Source: Paragemmobacter amnigenus (GTDB lineage Bacteria > Pseudomonadota > Alphaproteobacteria > Rhodobacterales > Rhodobacteraceae). From it: DNA of 64,000 bases. Shown one piece after another: positions 50,308 through 61,073 of the stretch (position 1 is the stretch's first letter; every line of letters begins with the position of its first letter). Under the pieces are notes generated by a model. The model saw nothing but the letters and a program-made list of their open reading frames with translations. It was not told where the DNA came from and made no database searches. The position numbers and the translations under genes were made by a program. The stretch lies in assembly GCF_009908265.2 (NCBI RefSeq), contig NZ_JAAATX020000009.1, forward strand, positions 124,001 through 188,000, given 5' to 3'.

Positions 50308-51323
50308 GTGTGTTCAGCAGATCGACCGTCGGCCAGGCGTCGGCGGGCAGAGCAAGGCGATGCTGTTCCTTCTGCTCCGCATCGTGGGTGCCCGCGCCAA
50401 GGATGCCGTTGATCTAGCCGGCATCATGGCCCAAAGCCCTCAGTTTCTGCTTCTGGGCTGTCATCTGTTCTGGCGTCAGCGCTGGATCGGGAGTGCCTGC
50501 GGCATAGGGCAGGGCATCTTGAATCTGCGTGGCTAAATTGGCTGTGGGCAGGACATAGCTAAGCTCTGGCTCCAGTAGAACAGGGCTCGGAAGTTCTGGT
50601 AGATCAGGAAAGCCGGGCCCTTGCGGCCCTGCGGCAAGCTGTCTTTGCGCGGGGCAATGCCTAGGACGACCAAGCCTCGGCAGGCTGTTTGGTGTGCAGA
50701 TCCGAAAGCGACCATTCAAACCTCTCGGGCACGGTGACTTCGGTCAGTCAGGGCTCTCCGTCACGTCGGCTGTTGTGGCGCAGAAGGTTGACGCGCGACA
50801 GGATGGCGTCGGGAACCGAGATATTCAACGTTACATGCCCGTCACTTTCGCAATCGACGCCGCGCGCCAGAATGTCGGCGTGCAGCGCCTAGACCATCCC
50901 GATCTCGCTCGCCCAGACGACGGTGGTGTCCAGAGGGAGCTCAACAGCGGCCTGCAGCGCGATGGAGGTAAAGATCTGCGGCCGGAGCACCCCGGACCAG
51001 CGGCAATCTTGGGCAAGGGTCGGAAGGGCGTTGCGGGTCTTGAAATCGCCCTGGGTCTGGCCGAAGTCGGTCTCGAAGGCCCAGAAGGCAAGTAGGAAGC
51101 CACGCGGGGTGAGTAGCCGGCCTCGACGAGGGCGGTGGAAAGACGGCTTTTCGAGATCAGCTATTGCGAGAAATCGAGAAATGTCTTGCGGAAGATACCC
51201 TGGCTGTAGTGTGCTTTCAGCACTTTCTGGTCCACCCGCGCGCCGGTCAAAAGGCTTTTCACCGCATCCACGGGCAAGCAGGACGATCAGGGCAAGGTTG
51301 CGCTTGGAGTGGATTGGGTTCAA
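50308..51323 (-). pseudogene. Lytic murein transglycosylase remnant
   Basis: Fragments in order: FETDFGQTQGDFKTRNALPTLA (catalytic Glu region), LPQGRKGPAFLIYQNFRALFYWSQSL, TPEQMTAQKQKLRALGHDAG, stop, INGILGAGT and LALPADAWPTVDLLNTL. This is an SLT_3/MltB-type domain plus a C-terminal peptidoglycan-binding domain, with multiple stops and frameshifts. A chromosomal-type gene decaying on the plasmid. Confidence 0.7.
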
Positions 51324-51347
51324 GCTGGTTCAGATTGAACCCAATCC
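51311..51347. repeat. 13-bp perfect inverted repeat
   Basis: GGATTGGGTTCAA (51311-51323) and TTGAACCCAATCC (51335-51347), spacer 11 nt. Next to the 5' end of the decayed transglycosylase. Confidence 0.6.
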
Positions 51348-51784
51348 AAGACCGGCAAGCTGTTGGTTATGTTGCGTATCTCCTCAAATCACGTGAACCT
51401 GATTGGAAGAGAATCGCTTCCGTAATGGGCGAAGTGAAGTCAAGTATCTTGAAAACATGAGAATAAACGGCGCTTGCCGTGGGATGCAACGCGATGGCCA
51501 CTGGAACCGAACCAGTGACGGACTATCGTATTCGTCGTCTCTTCGGCGTGCAGGCTTTCCGCTCCGTCCGTCCGAACCTGGTCGCTTCGCCGGATTCATG
51601 CTTCCGTCCGTAGTCGGCGCTTGGCCGCCACTATATGCCTTGTCAGATGGATCCCGCGCGCCGATCTCTTTGGCGTGCTCTTGCCTTGCGGCAGGTACGA
51701 GCGATTCTGCGGCGTCATCGGAATCCACGTCCCGGCGAAGGGACATCGGAGTTCTCTGCGTCTATGCTTGACCCGATCTTGTGC
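51348..51784. other. Unassigned stretch before IS110
   Basis: Two overlapping ORFs of ~120 codons on opposite strands have no recognisable homology or ribosome binding site, and codon use is not convincing on either. Treated as non-coding or decayed. Confidence 0.4.
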
Positions 51785-52984
51785 TCCCGTTCTGTTCTGG
51801 GGTTTTTTGTTATTCAGACACTCTTGGCGGGATGGTCAGTCAGACTGAAGCGGAACACCGTACTGTCCGCCCACATCCGGTGCAGCACGACGCCAAGCCT
51901 GCGGGCGACCGCAACGACGGCGCGCTTCATTCCGCGCCGTTGCGCAACCCGCATGCCCCAGGCGCGCAACCAGGAGTTCTTTGCACTGTGGTAGAGCATA
52001 GAGGTGGCCGCCTGATACAGTGCCGTTCGGCCCCCCGCATCGCCCGCCCGGCTGATGCCACCGACCACATCGCGTTCACCGGATTGATCACGCCGCGGTG
52101 TCAGACCGAAATGCGGCCCGACCATCTTCGACGACCGAAACCGCCCCGGATCATCAATTCCGGCTTTCACGGTCAGTGCGACAAGCGGTCCGACACCCGG
52201 CACGGTCATCATCAAGCGGCAAACATCGTCGGTGCGCGCAACATCGCGAAGCCGCTTGTCGATGCGAATCAACTCGGCACGCAAAGCGGCCCGACCCCGC
52301 AACATCGATGTGACCGAGGCCTTGAGAGTGCTGTTGCCCTCAGCAAGTTCCCGGGCACGCGCGTCCAGCAGACCCTTGCTGACCAGACCGACCTTCAGAC
52401 CAAAACCGCGCAAAAGGCCGCGCATCGAAAGTTCGATGGCAATGGCACCGCCCTGCAGCGTCTTGCGCGTTGCCAGCAAAGCCCGGATCTCCTGGGAAGA
52501 CACCGATTTGCAATGCACCGGGCGGAACCACCCCATGCGCAGGAGCTGTGCTATGCCAAGTGCGTCGCGACGGTCTGTCTTGATCGGCATTGCCTTCAAG
52601 GCCCCCTTCACCTGCCGCGTTTCCATCAGAACGATCGTCAGGCCAGCCTCGGTCAGATGCTTGTACAGCCATTGCGACAATGGACCGGCCTCCATGCCGA
52701 TGCAGCTCACCTCATGGTCCAATCCATGCACGAAGGTGATCAAGGCATCGGGTTCGCTGAGAACCTTCGTTTCCTTCACAACCGCGCCGCCCTGATCCAT
52801 CACGCAAACCGACGATGCTTCCAACGAAACGTCGATGCCGATAAAGTATTCCATGTCGTTGTCCTCCTTTGCAAAAGCCAGGGGCACGCCATCCAGCAAG
52901 GCCCCGTGTCACGATATGTGACGAGGGCAACGACACCAAACTTCACCGTTGGAGACCGACTCGCCCATTACGGCATCTCTAGCG
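51785..52984 (-). mobile_element. IS110-family insertion sequence (ends approximate)
   Basis: Contains one complete DEDD transposase and about 130 bp of non-coding DNA upstream of it, ending next to the cobD stop codon. IS110 elements lack clear inverted repeats, so the borders given are estimates from the flanking genes. In this family the non-coding end encodes a bridge RNA that pairs with target and donor DNA. Confidence 0.45.
51814..52854 (-). CDS. IS110 family transposase
   Basis: 346 aa. N-terminal RuvC-like DEDD domain (MEYFIGIDVSLEASSVCVMD; GMEAGPLSQWLYKHL; KTDRRDALGIAQLLRMGW) and C-terminal transposase_20 domain (MMTVPGVGPLVALTVKAGIDDPGRF, FGLTPRRDQSG). Apparently intact. ATG 52854 follows AAAGGAGGAC; 15 upstream codons rejected. 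Confidence 0.9.
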   Translation of the reverse strand: MEYFIGIDVSLEASSVCVMDQGGAVVKETKVLSEPDALITFVHGLDHEVSCIGMEAGPLSQWLYKHLTEAGLTIVLMETRQVKGALKAMPIKTDRRDALGIAQLLRMGWFRPVHCKSVSSQEIRALLATRKTLQGGAIAIELSMRGLLRGFGLKVGLVSKGLLDARARELAEGNSTLKASVTSMLRGRAALRAELIRIDKRLRDVARTDDVCRLMMTVPGVGPLVALTVKAGIDDPGRFRSSKMVGPHFGLTPRRDQSGERDVVGGISRAGDAGGRTALYQAATSMLYHSAKNSWLRAWGMRVAQRRGMKRAVVAVARRLGVVLHRMWADSTVFRFSLTDHPAKSV

Positions 52985-53893
52985 TCAAGTTAGGGCGATC
53001 AGGGCCACCAGAGCAAGCATCCCGGCCCAGGCCCGCCACAACGCGCGGCAAGCCGCGTCGATGTCGTCCGGACCGGGGTCGCGCCGCCCTTCGGGCCAGA
53101 CCCAGGGATAGTCGGTCATCACACCGCCATAGCTGCGCGGCCCGGCAAGCGAGACGTTCAGCACCGGTGCCAGCGCCGACTCGGGCCAGCCCGCATTGGG
53201 GCTGCGGTGTCTCGGCGCGTCGCGCAGCACCGGGCGCGGGTCGGTCCAGCCGCTGGTGAGCGCGATCAGCAGCGCAGTCAGCCGCGCAGGGATCAGGTTC
53301 AGAAGGTCGTCCCAACGGGCCGAGGCCCAGCCGAAGTCGCGGTGCCGGGGCGTCATGTGGCCCACCACGCTATCGGCGGTGTTGGCCATCTTGTAGACCA
53401 GAAGGCCGGGCAAACCGCCGATCAGATACCAGAATGCCGGGGCGATGGCGCCATCCGACAGATTCTCGGCCGCGGATTCGATGGCGCCACGGGCCACGTC
53501 GGGTTCGTGCATCGAGACGATGTCGCGGCCGACGATCATCGCGACGGCCTGCTTGCCATGGTCAAGGCTGCTGCGCAGACCGTCGGCAACGGCGCGGACG
53601 TGATCAACAAGGCTGCGTTGCGCCAGCAGGATCGCCACAGTAAGGCATTCCAGAACGCCCCAATCCGGGATCAGGTGGATCAGCCAGCCCAGTGTCGCAG
53701 CAAACCCGACCAGCGCCACTGCCATCACAATCCCGGCCAGCTTGGCAACAGGCGGCCGGTTGAGCCACCGGTCAAGTGCGGCGATCAGGCGGCCCATCAA
53801 CGTCGCCGGATGCGGCAGGCGGTGCCAGAGCCAGTCCGGCTCTCCCATTAGGGCATCGAGGAGAAGGGCGAGGACGAGAATCGGGGCTGTCAT
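52985..53893 (-). CDS. cobD: Adenosylcobinamide-phosphate synthase CbiB/CobD
   Basis: 302 aa integral membrane protein. Family marks: LLLDALMGEPDWLWHRLPHPATLMGRLI, VGRDIVSMHEPDVARGAIESAAENLSDGAIAPAFWYLIGGLPGLLVYKMANTADSVVGH, DDLLNLIPARLTALLIAL. Attaches the aminopropanol (phosphate) linker to cobyric acid; works with CobC and the PduX-like kinase further on. ATG 53893 gives the canonical start. Its stop lies at the IS110 border; the last few residues may have been altered by the insertion. Confidence 0.9.
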   Translation of the reverse strand: MTAPILVLALLLDALMGEPDWLWHRLPHPATLMGRLIAALDRWLNRPPVAKLAGIVMAVALVGFAATLGWLIHLIPDWGVLECLTVAILLAQRSLVDHVRAVADGLRSSLDHGKQAVAMIVGRDIVSMHEPDVARGAIESAAENLSDGAIAPAFWYLIGGLPGLLVYKMANTADSVVGHMTPRHRDFGWASARWDDLLNLIPARLTALLIALTSGWTDPRPVLRDAPRHRSPNAGWPESALAPVLNVSLAGPRSYGGVMTDYPWVWPEGRRDPGPDDIDAACRALWRAWAGMLALVALIALT

Positions 53894-54086
53894 GGCTACG
53901 AGACATCCCGGTTCGGGGGGCAAGTGCAAGGGGTGCCGTCTGTCCTGTTTAGCCACTGCCTGTTGCGCGCTCCGGCAAAACCGTCATGCTACCCTCATAA
54001 TTTTGCAACAGGCCTGCGCCATCAAGGACTTACCGTGATTTTGGCCATTTCCAACCGAGACTGAAGGTCAGGAGGGCGCGGCCAGG

Positions 54087-54239
54087 TTGGAATTTCTGCC
54101 GCCCGAAGTGCGTGAAGGGCTGGAGGCCGCGCGCAAACGCGAACGGCGAAAGCAGTCAAAGCTGCATGTGTCGGTTGGCGATACCGTGTTCCCGGTGCTG
54201 CGGTTCTTGCAGGTTGGCTTTGCGCTGGACGGCGTTCAT
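54087..54239 (+). pseudogene. N-terminal fragment of a rhodobacterial hypothetical protein
   Basis: MEFLPPEVREGLEAARKRERRK..KLHVSVGDTVFPVLRF is the start of a small conserved protein; after ~50 codons the frame breaks into a Gfo/Idh remnant. Truncated. Confidence 0.45.
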
Positions 54240-54662
54240 GGAGAGCCGTCGCATGGAAATCCTTCTGCCCGAGACCGGCCGCATCGTGCTATTCGATACG
54301 CCCGACCATATCGCGGTCTGGGGGCGGATCAGGCGGGATGTCCCATCGTCATGCATAACCAGGGTGGCATGCCGCGCGGCGGCAGCGACTTTGAATGGCA
54401 GATCAACGGAACGCTGGGCGAGATCTACGCGTGACAGGGCTGCATGGCGGCACGCATCAAGTTCAATTGACGATCGAGGGCGCGCGTGGAGTGGTTGATC
54501 TGATTGAGCGGAGCCAAGTACCGCCCGAATGCACGGTAGGCGATTGGCCCGATCACATCTATCGTCGAAAGTGGCGCGGCTCTATGTCCGGATGGGCGAC
54601 GAGATTCGCAACGGCACCCTGAGCGCGCCAACTTTCGATAACGTCGTCCGCTCCATCGCGTA
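54240..54662 (+). pseudogene. Gfo/Idh/MocA oxidoreductase C-terminal remnant
   Basis: Across frameshifts the plus strand reads MEILLPETGRIVLFDTPDHI, QGGMPRGGSDFEWQINGTLGEI, VTGLHGGTHQVQLTIEGARG, VARLYVRMGDEIRNGT and APTFDNVVRSIA, the C-terminal substrate domain of Gfo/Idh enzymes. Probably the other half of the gene that begins at 49289. Confidence 0.6.
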
Positions 54663-54699
54663 AACGACGCGATGGAGCGGACGGCGCAGGCGCGGCAGT

Positions 54700-55285
54700 G
54701 GCTGGATGTCCAAGCGTGCAACCCACCGCTGCAAGTTGCGCAAAATTGGAAAATCGCAAGGAATACGGCCATGTTCGACTCTGGTGAAAAACAGCGCTCA
54801 TCGCCGGCGCGGCAAGCGGCGTCGAGCGCGCGACGACCGGTGTGGACCGCTTTGGTGGGCTGGACCATCTGGCGCTTGCGCAGGCATCAATCAGCAGGCA
54901 CCGTGGCCAGAGATAACCGACAAACAACGGCGTTGAACGATTTCGACCAACCTTGATGTCGCCTTCGACCTGATCCGCAGCGCGGCAAAGGCGCTGCGCG
55001 ACGGGGGTCTGCTGTCACCCAGGCATCGGTTGCGGCGCAAAAGGGTGGCACCATCGGCTTTTCGCACTACGGCGCCTTAAAAGGAGGAATCCTTGCTCTG
55101 ACGCGCGCCGCCGCGCAGGATCTGGAACCGCGTATCTGGGGGAACTGAGTGTCGCCCGGTCTGATCTGAACCCCGATGACGACCGAGCAGCAATAAGATT
55201 CCCCGGACGAAATGACCGGCTGCGGCTGAATGTGGCCTGCCGCAGTGGCTTAAGCGGGATTCTATCCTGAATATGGAGGAGGAAA
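54700..55285 (+). pseudogene. Short-chain dehydrogenase (SDR) remnant
   Basis: Recognisable pieces in shifting frames: RFGGLDHLALAQ, AGTVARDNRQTT, DVAFDLIRSAAKALRDGG, VAAQKGGTIGFSHYGALKGGILALTRAAAQDLEPR (active-site Tyr/Lys region YGALK), then SPGLI-like sequence. Multiple frameshifts and stops. Follows the Gfo/Idh remnant, suggesting one former operon. Confidence 0.6.
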
Positions 55286-55485
55286 TCTGCTGCACATCGA
55301 CCACGCACTACTCGGGTCTATTCCTGTGCGGCCTTGGCCGACGAGCATGACATATTCTTGATCTTGGATATTATGCCGAAACTACATACCGGAAGACGAG
55401 GCCCTCCTATTGCTGCGAGTTCAAGAGCGCCGGAGGATGTATCCAACGATTGACAAGACCCGCCCCAGACGGTTAGCTGGCTGGG

Positions 55486-55676
55486 ATGGTTCCCAGTGCC
55501 ATGGGATCAAAAGGGAACACGGTGAGGATTACCCATCAGGGGCCGAACCCGTGACTGCCCCCGCAACTGTAAGCGGCGAGGTCCCGGTCGAATGCCACTG
55601 GCTCCCCCCTTTCCACGGGGACAAGAGCCGGGAAGGCGACCGGGGCGCAACGACCCGCAAGTCAGGAGACCTGCCA
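55486..55676 (+). promoter_or_regulatory. Cobalamin riboswitch upstream of cbiM
   Basis: Conserved B12-riboswitch elements in order: GGTTCCC..GGGAAC near the 5' end, GCCCCCGCAACTGTAAGCGG, the B12-box half GCCACTGG (55594), CGGGAAGGCG (55629) and GTCAGGAGACCTGCC (55660-55674). It sits 80 bp before cbiM and should shut off cobalt uptake when adenosylcobalamin is plentiful. Confidence 0.92.
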
Positions 55677-55758
55677 TCGCTCTATTGCTGCAAGCCGTCC
55701 GGGGCGGGGTGTCCTTGGGTCTTTCGATAGCAGCGCGTCCGATGTGGAAGGATTGTAC

Positions 55759-56427
55759 ATGCACATCATGGAGGGCTTCTTGCCCGCATCCCATGCGTTG
55801 GGATGGTATGCCGTTTCGGCACCCTTTGTCTTGGCAGGGGCCGCGCGCATCCGCAGAATAGTTCGCGAAAAGCCCGAGGTGCGGCTGACTTTGGCTGCCG
55901 CGGGGGCGTTTGCCTTTGTGCTGTCGGCACTGAAAATCCCGTCGGTCACTGGGTCTTGTTCGCACCCTACCGGCACCGGGCTGGGGGCGATTGTCTTTGG
56001 TCCTTCGGTGATGGCGGTGCTGGGTGTCATCGTTCTATTGTTTCAGGCCCTTCTTTTGGCGCATGGCGGGTTGACCACGCTGGGAGCCAATGCTTTTTCC
56101 ATGGCGATTGTCGGGCCTTGGGTGGCTTATGGGGTCTGGAAACTGGCCGGTCGCGCGGGCCTGTCCTTTTCCGCATCAGTGTTTCTGGCCGCCGCTTTAG
56201 GTGACCTTGTCACTTATGTTTTCACTTCTCTGCAGCTGGCGCTGGCCTATCCAGATCCGGTTTCCGGGTTCACCGGTGCCGCGCTGAAATTTGGTGGCAT
56301 CTTCGCCCTTACCCAAGTGCCGCTGGCGATTGCCGAAGGTCTGCTCACAGTCGTTGTGATCGAAGCGCTTTCTGGCAAGACACGCGATCAGGACCGGATT
56401 GCCGCGCTGGCAGGAAAGTTCAAATGA
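55759..56427 (+). CDS. cbiM: Cobalt ECF transporter S component CbiM
   Basis: 222 aa, multi-pass membrane protein starting MHIMEGFLP, where His2 with the N-terminus binds Co2+. Conserved [28 protein letters not shown] and [23 protein letters not shown]. Substrate-capture subunit of CbiMNQO. Start at 55759 is fixed by the mandatory N-terminal MHI; a GTG five codons upstream is rejected. Overlaps cbiN by 4 nt. Confidence 0.93.
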   Translation: MHIMEGFLPASHALGWYAVSAPFVLAGAARIRRIVREKPEVRLTLAAAGAFAFVLSALKIPSVTGSCSHPTGTGLGAIVFGPSVMAVLGVIVLLFQALLLAHGGLTTLGANAFSMAIVGPWVAYGVWKLAGRAGLSFSASVFLAAALGDLVTYVFTSLQLALAYPDPVSGFTGAALKFGGIFALTQVPLAIAEGLLTVVVIEALSGKTRDQDRIAALAGKFK

Positions 56428-56714
56428 TATCGACCCGCTCTGTCTGGATGCTGCTCGGCGTGGCGTTGATCGTCATCATCCCACTTTTCATTGGCGGTGA
56501 GTTTGGCGGTGCCGATGGCGAGGCTGCCGCGCTGATCGAGACGAAAAAGGGGTTCACCCCATGGTTCCGCCCGATCTGGGAACCACCGAGTAGCGAGGTC
56601 GCGAGCTTGTTCTTCTCATTGCAGGCTGCCTTGGGCGCCTTGGTGATCGGCTATGTCATAGGGCGATCCCATGGGCGCAAGGACGGCGCAGCGAACAAGG
56701 ACGGCCAGTCCTGA
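56424..56714 (+). CDS. cbiN: Cobalt transporter accessory protein CbiN
   Basis: 96 aa with two membrane helices flanking a periplasmic loop containing [38 protein letters not shown]-type sequence, characteristic of CbiN. It loads Co2+ onto CbiM. Four-nt overlap with cbiM, 1 bp gap to cbiQ. Confidence 0.92.
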   Translation: MISTRSVWMLLGVALIVIIPLFIGGEFGGADGEAAALIETKKGFTPWFRPIWEPPSSEVASLFFSLQAALGALVIGYVIGRSHGRKDGAANKDGQS

Positions 56715-56715
56715 G

Positions 56716-57450
56716 ATGTCAGTTGGAACGCTTGACCGCGCCGCCAGCCTGAATCGCTGGCGGCATCGGGCCTTGGGTGAAAAAGCCCTGATCGGTTTGG
56801 GTTTTCTGGCCCTTGCCGTGACGCTGCCGCCTTGGCCGGGGGCGGCTTTGGTCAGCCTAGCCATGTTGGGTTTCACTTTCCCTGGGGCGCGGGTTCCATG
56901 GAGGCTTTGGCTGGCAACCGTGGCGCTGCCCTTGGGGTTTCTCGCCGCGGGCGCCGTTTTGCTCTTGGTGCAGGTAGGCGGCGACGGCATCGGGCTGGCC
57001 CTTGGCGGGACCGAGCGGGCGGCCCTGCTGTGCCTGCGGGCGATGGCGGCGACGTTTTGCCTGATGTTCCTTGCCTTCACCACTCCGGCCGCGGAGTTGA
57101 TCGGCGGTCTTCGGCGGCTGTGGGTTCCGGCCGAGATCGTGGAACTGGCGCTCTTGACCTATCGATTCGTCTTCATCATTGCCGATGAGGCCATGGCAAT
57201 GACGGCGGCCCAACGTGCACGGCAAGGCCACTCTACCCGCAGCGGCTGGCTGCGCTCGACGGCGATGGTGATCGCCAACCTATTGCCGCGGGCAATGGCG
57301 CGGGCGCGGCGGATGGAAACCGGGCTGGCGGCGCGGGGCTGGCAGGGTGAGTTGCGGGTTCTGTCACAGCGCAACCCGGTATCACTCGGCATGGTGGCGC
57401 TGGTATTGATCTTGCAGGCAGCAATCCTTCTGGCGGGGACGCTTCTATGA
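56716..57450 (+). CDS. cbiQ: Cobalt ECF transporter T component CbiQ
   Basis: 244 aa. Several transmembrane helices and the coupling motifs of ECF-T proteins: AQRARQGHS and ARARRMETGLAARGW (A-R-G signature) that contact the ATPase CbiO. Start at ATG 56716; overlaps cbiO by 4 nt. Confidence 0.92.
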   Translation: MSVGTLDRAASLNRWRHRALGEKALIGLGFLALAVTLPPWPGAALVSLAMLGFTFPGARVPWRLWLATVALPLGFLAAGAVLLLVQVGGDGIGLALGGTERAALLCLRAMAATFCLMFLAFTTPAAELIGGLRRLWVPAEIVELALLTYRFVFIIADEAMAMTAAQRARQGHSTRSGWLRSTAMVIANLLPRAMARARRMETGLAARGWQGELRVLSQRNPVSLGMVALVLILQAAILLAGTLL

Positions 57451-58298
57451 CCGCGGTTTTGTCGGCCCATGACCTGCATTACGCCTATCCGGGCGAGGTG
57501 TCGGCCTTGCGACAGCTGTCGCTTGACATTGCACCAGGGCGCAAGATGGCCATTCTGGGGCCAAACGGGGCGGGCAAATCAACGCTGCTCTTGCATCTGA
57601 ACGGCTCACTCCGGCCGGATCGGGGCGAGGTTCGCCTGGCGGGCCAGCCGGGCGTGTATTCCCGCCGGGGGTTGGTCCACTGGCGCAGCCGGGTGGCTTT
57701 GGTATTGCAGGACCCGGACGACCAGATCTTCGCCGCTACCGTGGCCGAGGATGTGTCCTTCGGTCCGCTCAATCAGGGTCTGTCCGAGGCCGCCGCTGCC
57801 TTGCGGGTGCAGGCGGCGCTGGTGGCTTTGGGGATCGAAGATCTGGCGACACGTTCGACACATATGCTGTCGGGTGGGCAGAAAAAGCGTGTGGCCATTG
57901 CCGGAGCAGTGGCGATGGAGCCAGAGATTTTGCTGCTTGATGAGCCGACCGCAGGTCTTGACCGGGAAGGTGCAGATCAACTGATTGCGCTTTTGCGCCG
58001 ACTTGGTCAGCGCGGCATGACACTGGTATTCTCGACCCATGACATCGAACTCGCGCTTGCTCTGGCCGATGACGTGGCTTTGTTCCAGAACGGCACGGTG
58101 CTGGTGCAAGGTGAGGCCGGGGCGCTTTTGTCCGACCCAGAATTGCTGGCCACGGCAGGCCTGCGCCCTCCGGTTCTGATCGAACTCTGGCTGGGTGCCA
58201 CGAAACGTGGACTTTGCCCGCCCGGTACGCGGACGCCGCAGTCAGCAGACGACCTGTTGGCGCTGCTGTCCGCTGCTCCGTTGAGCGTCGCCGGATGA
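57447..58298 (+). CDS. cbiO: Cobalt ECF transporter ATPase CbiO
   Basis: 283 aa ABC ATPase. Walker A GPNGAGKST (~36-44), Q-loop VLQDPDDQIF, signature LSGGQKKRVAIAGAV, Walker B ILLLDEPTAGLD, switch STHD. C-terminal extension typical of ECF A-components. Powers cobalt import with CbiMNQ. Confidence 0.93.
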   Translation: MTAVLSAHDLHYAYPGEVSALRQLSLDIAPGRKMAILGPNGAGKSTLLLHLNGSLRPDRGEVRLAGQPGVYSRRGLVHWRSRVALVLQDPDDQIFAATVAEDVSFGPLNQGLSEAAAALRVQAALVALGIEDLATRSTHMLSGGQKKRVAIAGAVAMEPEILLLDEPTAGLDREGADQLIALLRRLGQRGMTLVFSTHDIELALALADDVALFQNGTVLVQGEAGALLSDPELLATAGLRPPVLIELWLGATKRGLCPPGTRTPQSADDLLALLSAAPLSVAG

Positions 58299-58349
58299 TC
58301 TCCAGGTCGTCGTGAAGATCCTTGCCCGCATCACCCGCTTGGGGTATCA

Positions 58350-60077
<1,728 letters not shown>

Positions 60078-60092
60078 ACGGGAGACATCAGG

Positions 60093-61073
60093 ATGCGCGA
60101 TCACGGAAATGACCATGGGGGCAATCTCGATCAGGCGATGGCAGCCTATGGTGCCGGCGACTGGATTGACCTGTCCACCGGCATCAATCGCCGCCCTTGG
60201 CCGCTGCCCGATGTGCCCGCCGCCGCTTGGCGCAATCTGCCGACACGGGCGGCGCAAGCCGGGTTGATTGCTCAGGCTGTGGCAAGCTGGGGCTTGTCTG
60301 CGGCGGCGGAGGGCGTGGCCCTTGGCGGTGCGCAAGCTGCGATCCAGTTGGTGCCGCGCTTGCGCCCTGCGGGCAAGGCTGCCGTTCTTGGCCCGACCTA
60401 CAACGAACACGCCGCTTGCCTTCTGGCCGAGGGATGGCAGGTGCGCAACTGCACCCATCCCGATGATTTGCGCGGGGCCGATCTGGCGGTCATCGTCAAC
60501 CCCAACAACCCCGATGGCCGCAGCTTCCGACCTGAAACGCTTCTGGCGCTGGCCGAAAGCATCGGCCTGCTCGTCGTGGATGAAAGCTTCGGCGATGTGA
60601 CGCCAGAGCTGTCGCTTCTGCCCCGGCTCGGGCAGCGCAACCTCTTGGTGCTGCGCTCTTTTGGCAAGTTCTACGGGCTGGCGGGGCTGCGCCTTGGCTT
60701 TGCTTTCGGTGCCGGGGCCGAGATTGCCGCGCTGACCCGGATGAGCGGGCCTTGGCCCGTCTCTGGCCCCGCGATCGAAATCGGAGGGCGTGCCTTGGCC
60801 GACTCGGCCTGGGCATCGGCGATGCGCGCCCAGCTTGCCACAGATGCTGCATGGGCCGATGCCCTTGCCCTTATGGCAGGTTGGCAGGTCGCTGGCGGTT
60901 CGACGCTGTTCCGGCTCTATGACACCGCAAATGCCGCACTGGCCCAGGACCGGCTGGCCAAGCATCAAATCTGGAGTCGTATTTTCCCATGGTCCGAAAC
61001 CCTGCTGCGCCTTGGCCTGCCGGGGCCAGAGCCGGAATGGGACCGCCTGCAAACGGCGCTTTCAGGCTGTTAG
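60093..61073 (+). CDS. cobC: Threonine-phosphate decarboxylase CobC
   Basis: 326 aa PLP enzyme of aminotransferase class I/II. N-terminal [12 protein letters not shown] (family mark), [18 protein letters not shown] and [16 protein letters not shown] with the PLP Lys192. Supplies (R)-1-amino-2-propanol phosphate for CobD. Its TAG stop overlaps the TAA of cobQ on the opposite strand (TTAG at 61070-61073). Confidence 0.9.
   Translation: MRDHGNDHGGNLDQAMAAYGAGDWIDLSTGINRRPWPLPDVPAAAWRNLPTRAAQAGLIAQAVASWGLSAAAEGVALGGAQAAIQLVPRLRPAGKAAVLGPTYNEHAACLLAEGWQVRNCTHPDDLRGADLAVIVNPNNPDGRSFRPETLLALAESIGLLVVDESFGDVTPELSLLPRLGQRNLLVLRSFGKFYGLAGLRLGFAFGAGAEIAALTRMSGPWPVSGPAIEIGGRALADSAWASAMRAQLATDAAWADALALMAGWQVAGGSTLFRLYDTANAALAQDRLAKHQIWSRIFPWSETLLRLGLPGPEPEWDRLQTALSGC

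Noticed and set aside
51781-53259. 492-codon plus-strand ORF
   Set aside because: Antisense to both IS110 transposase and cobD; spans an element border.
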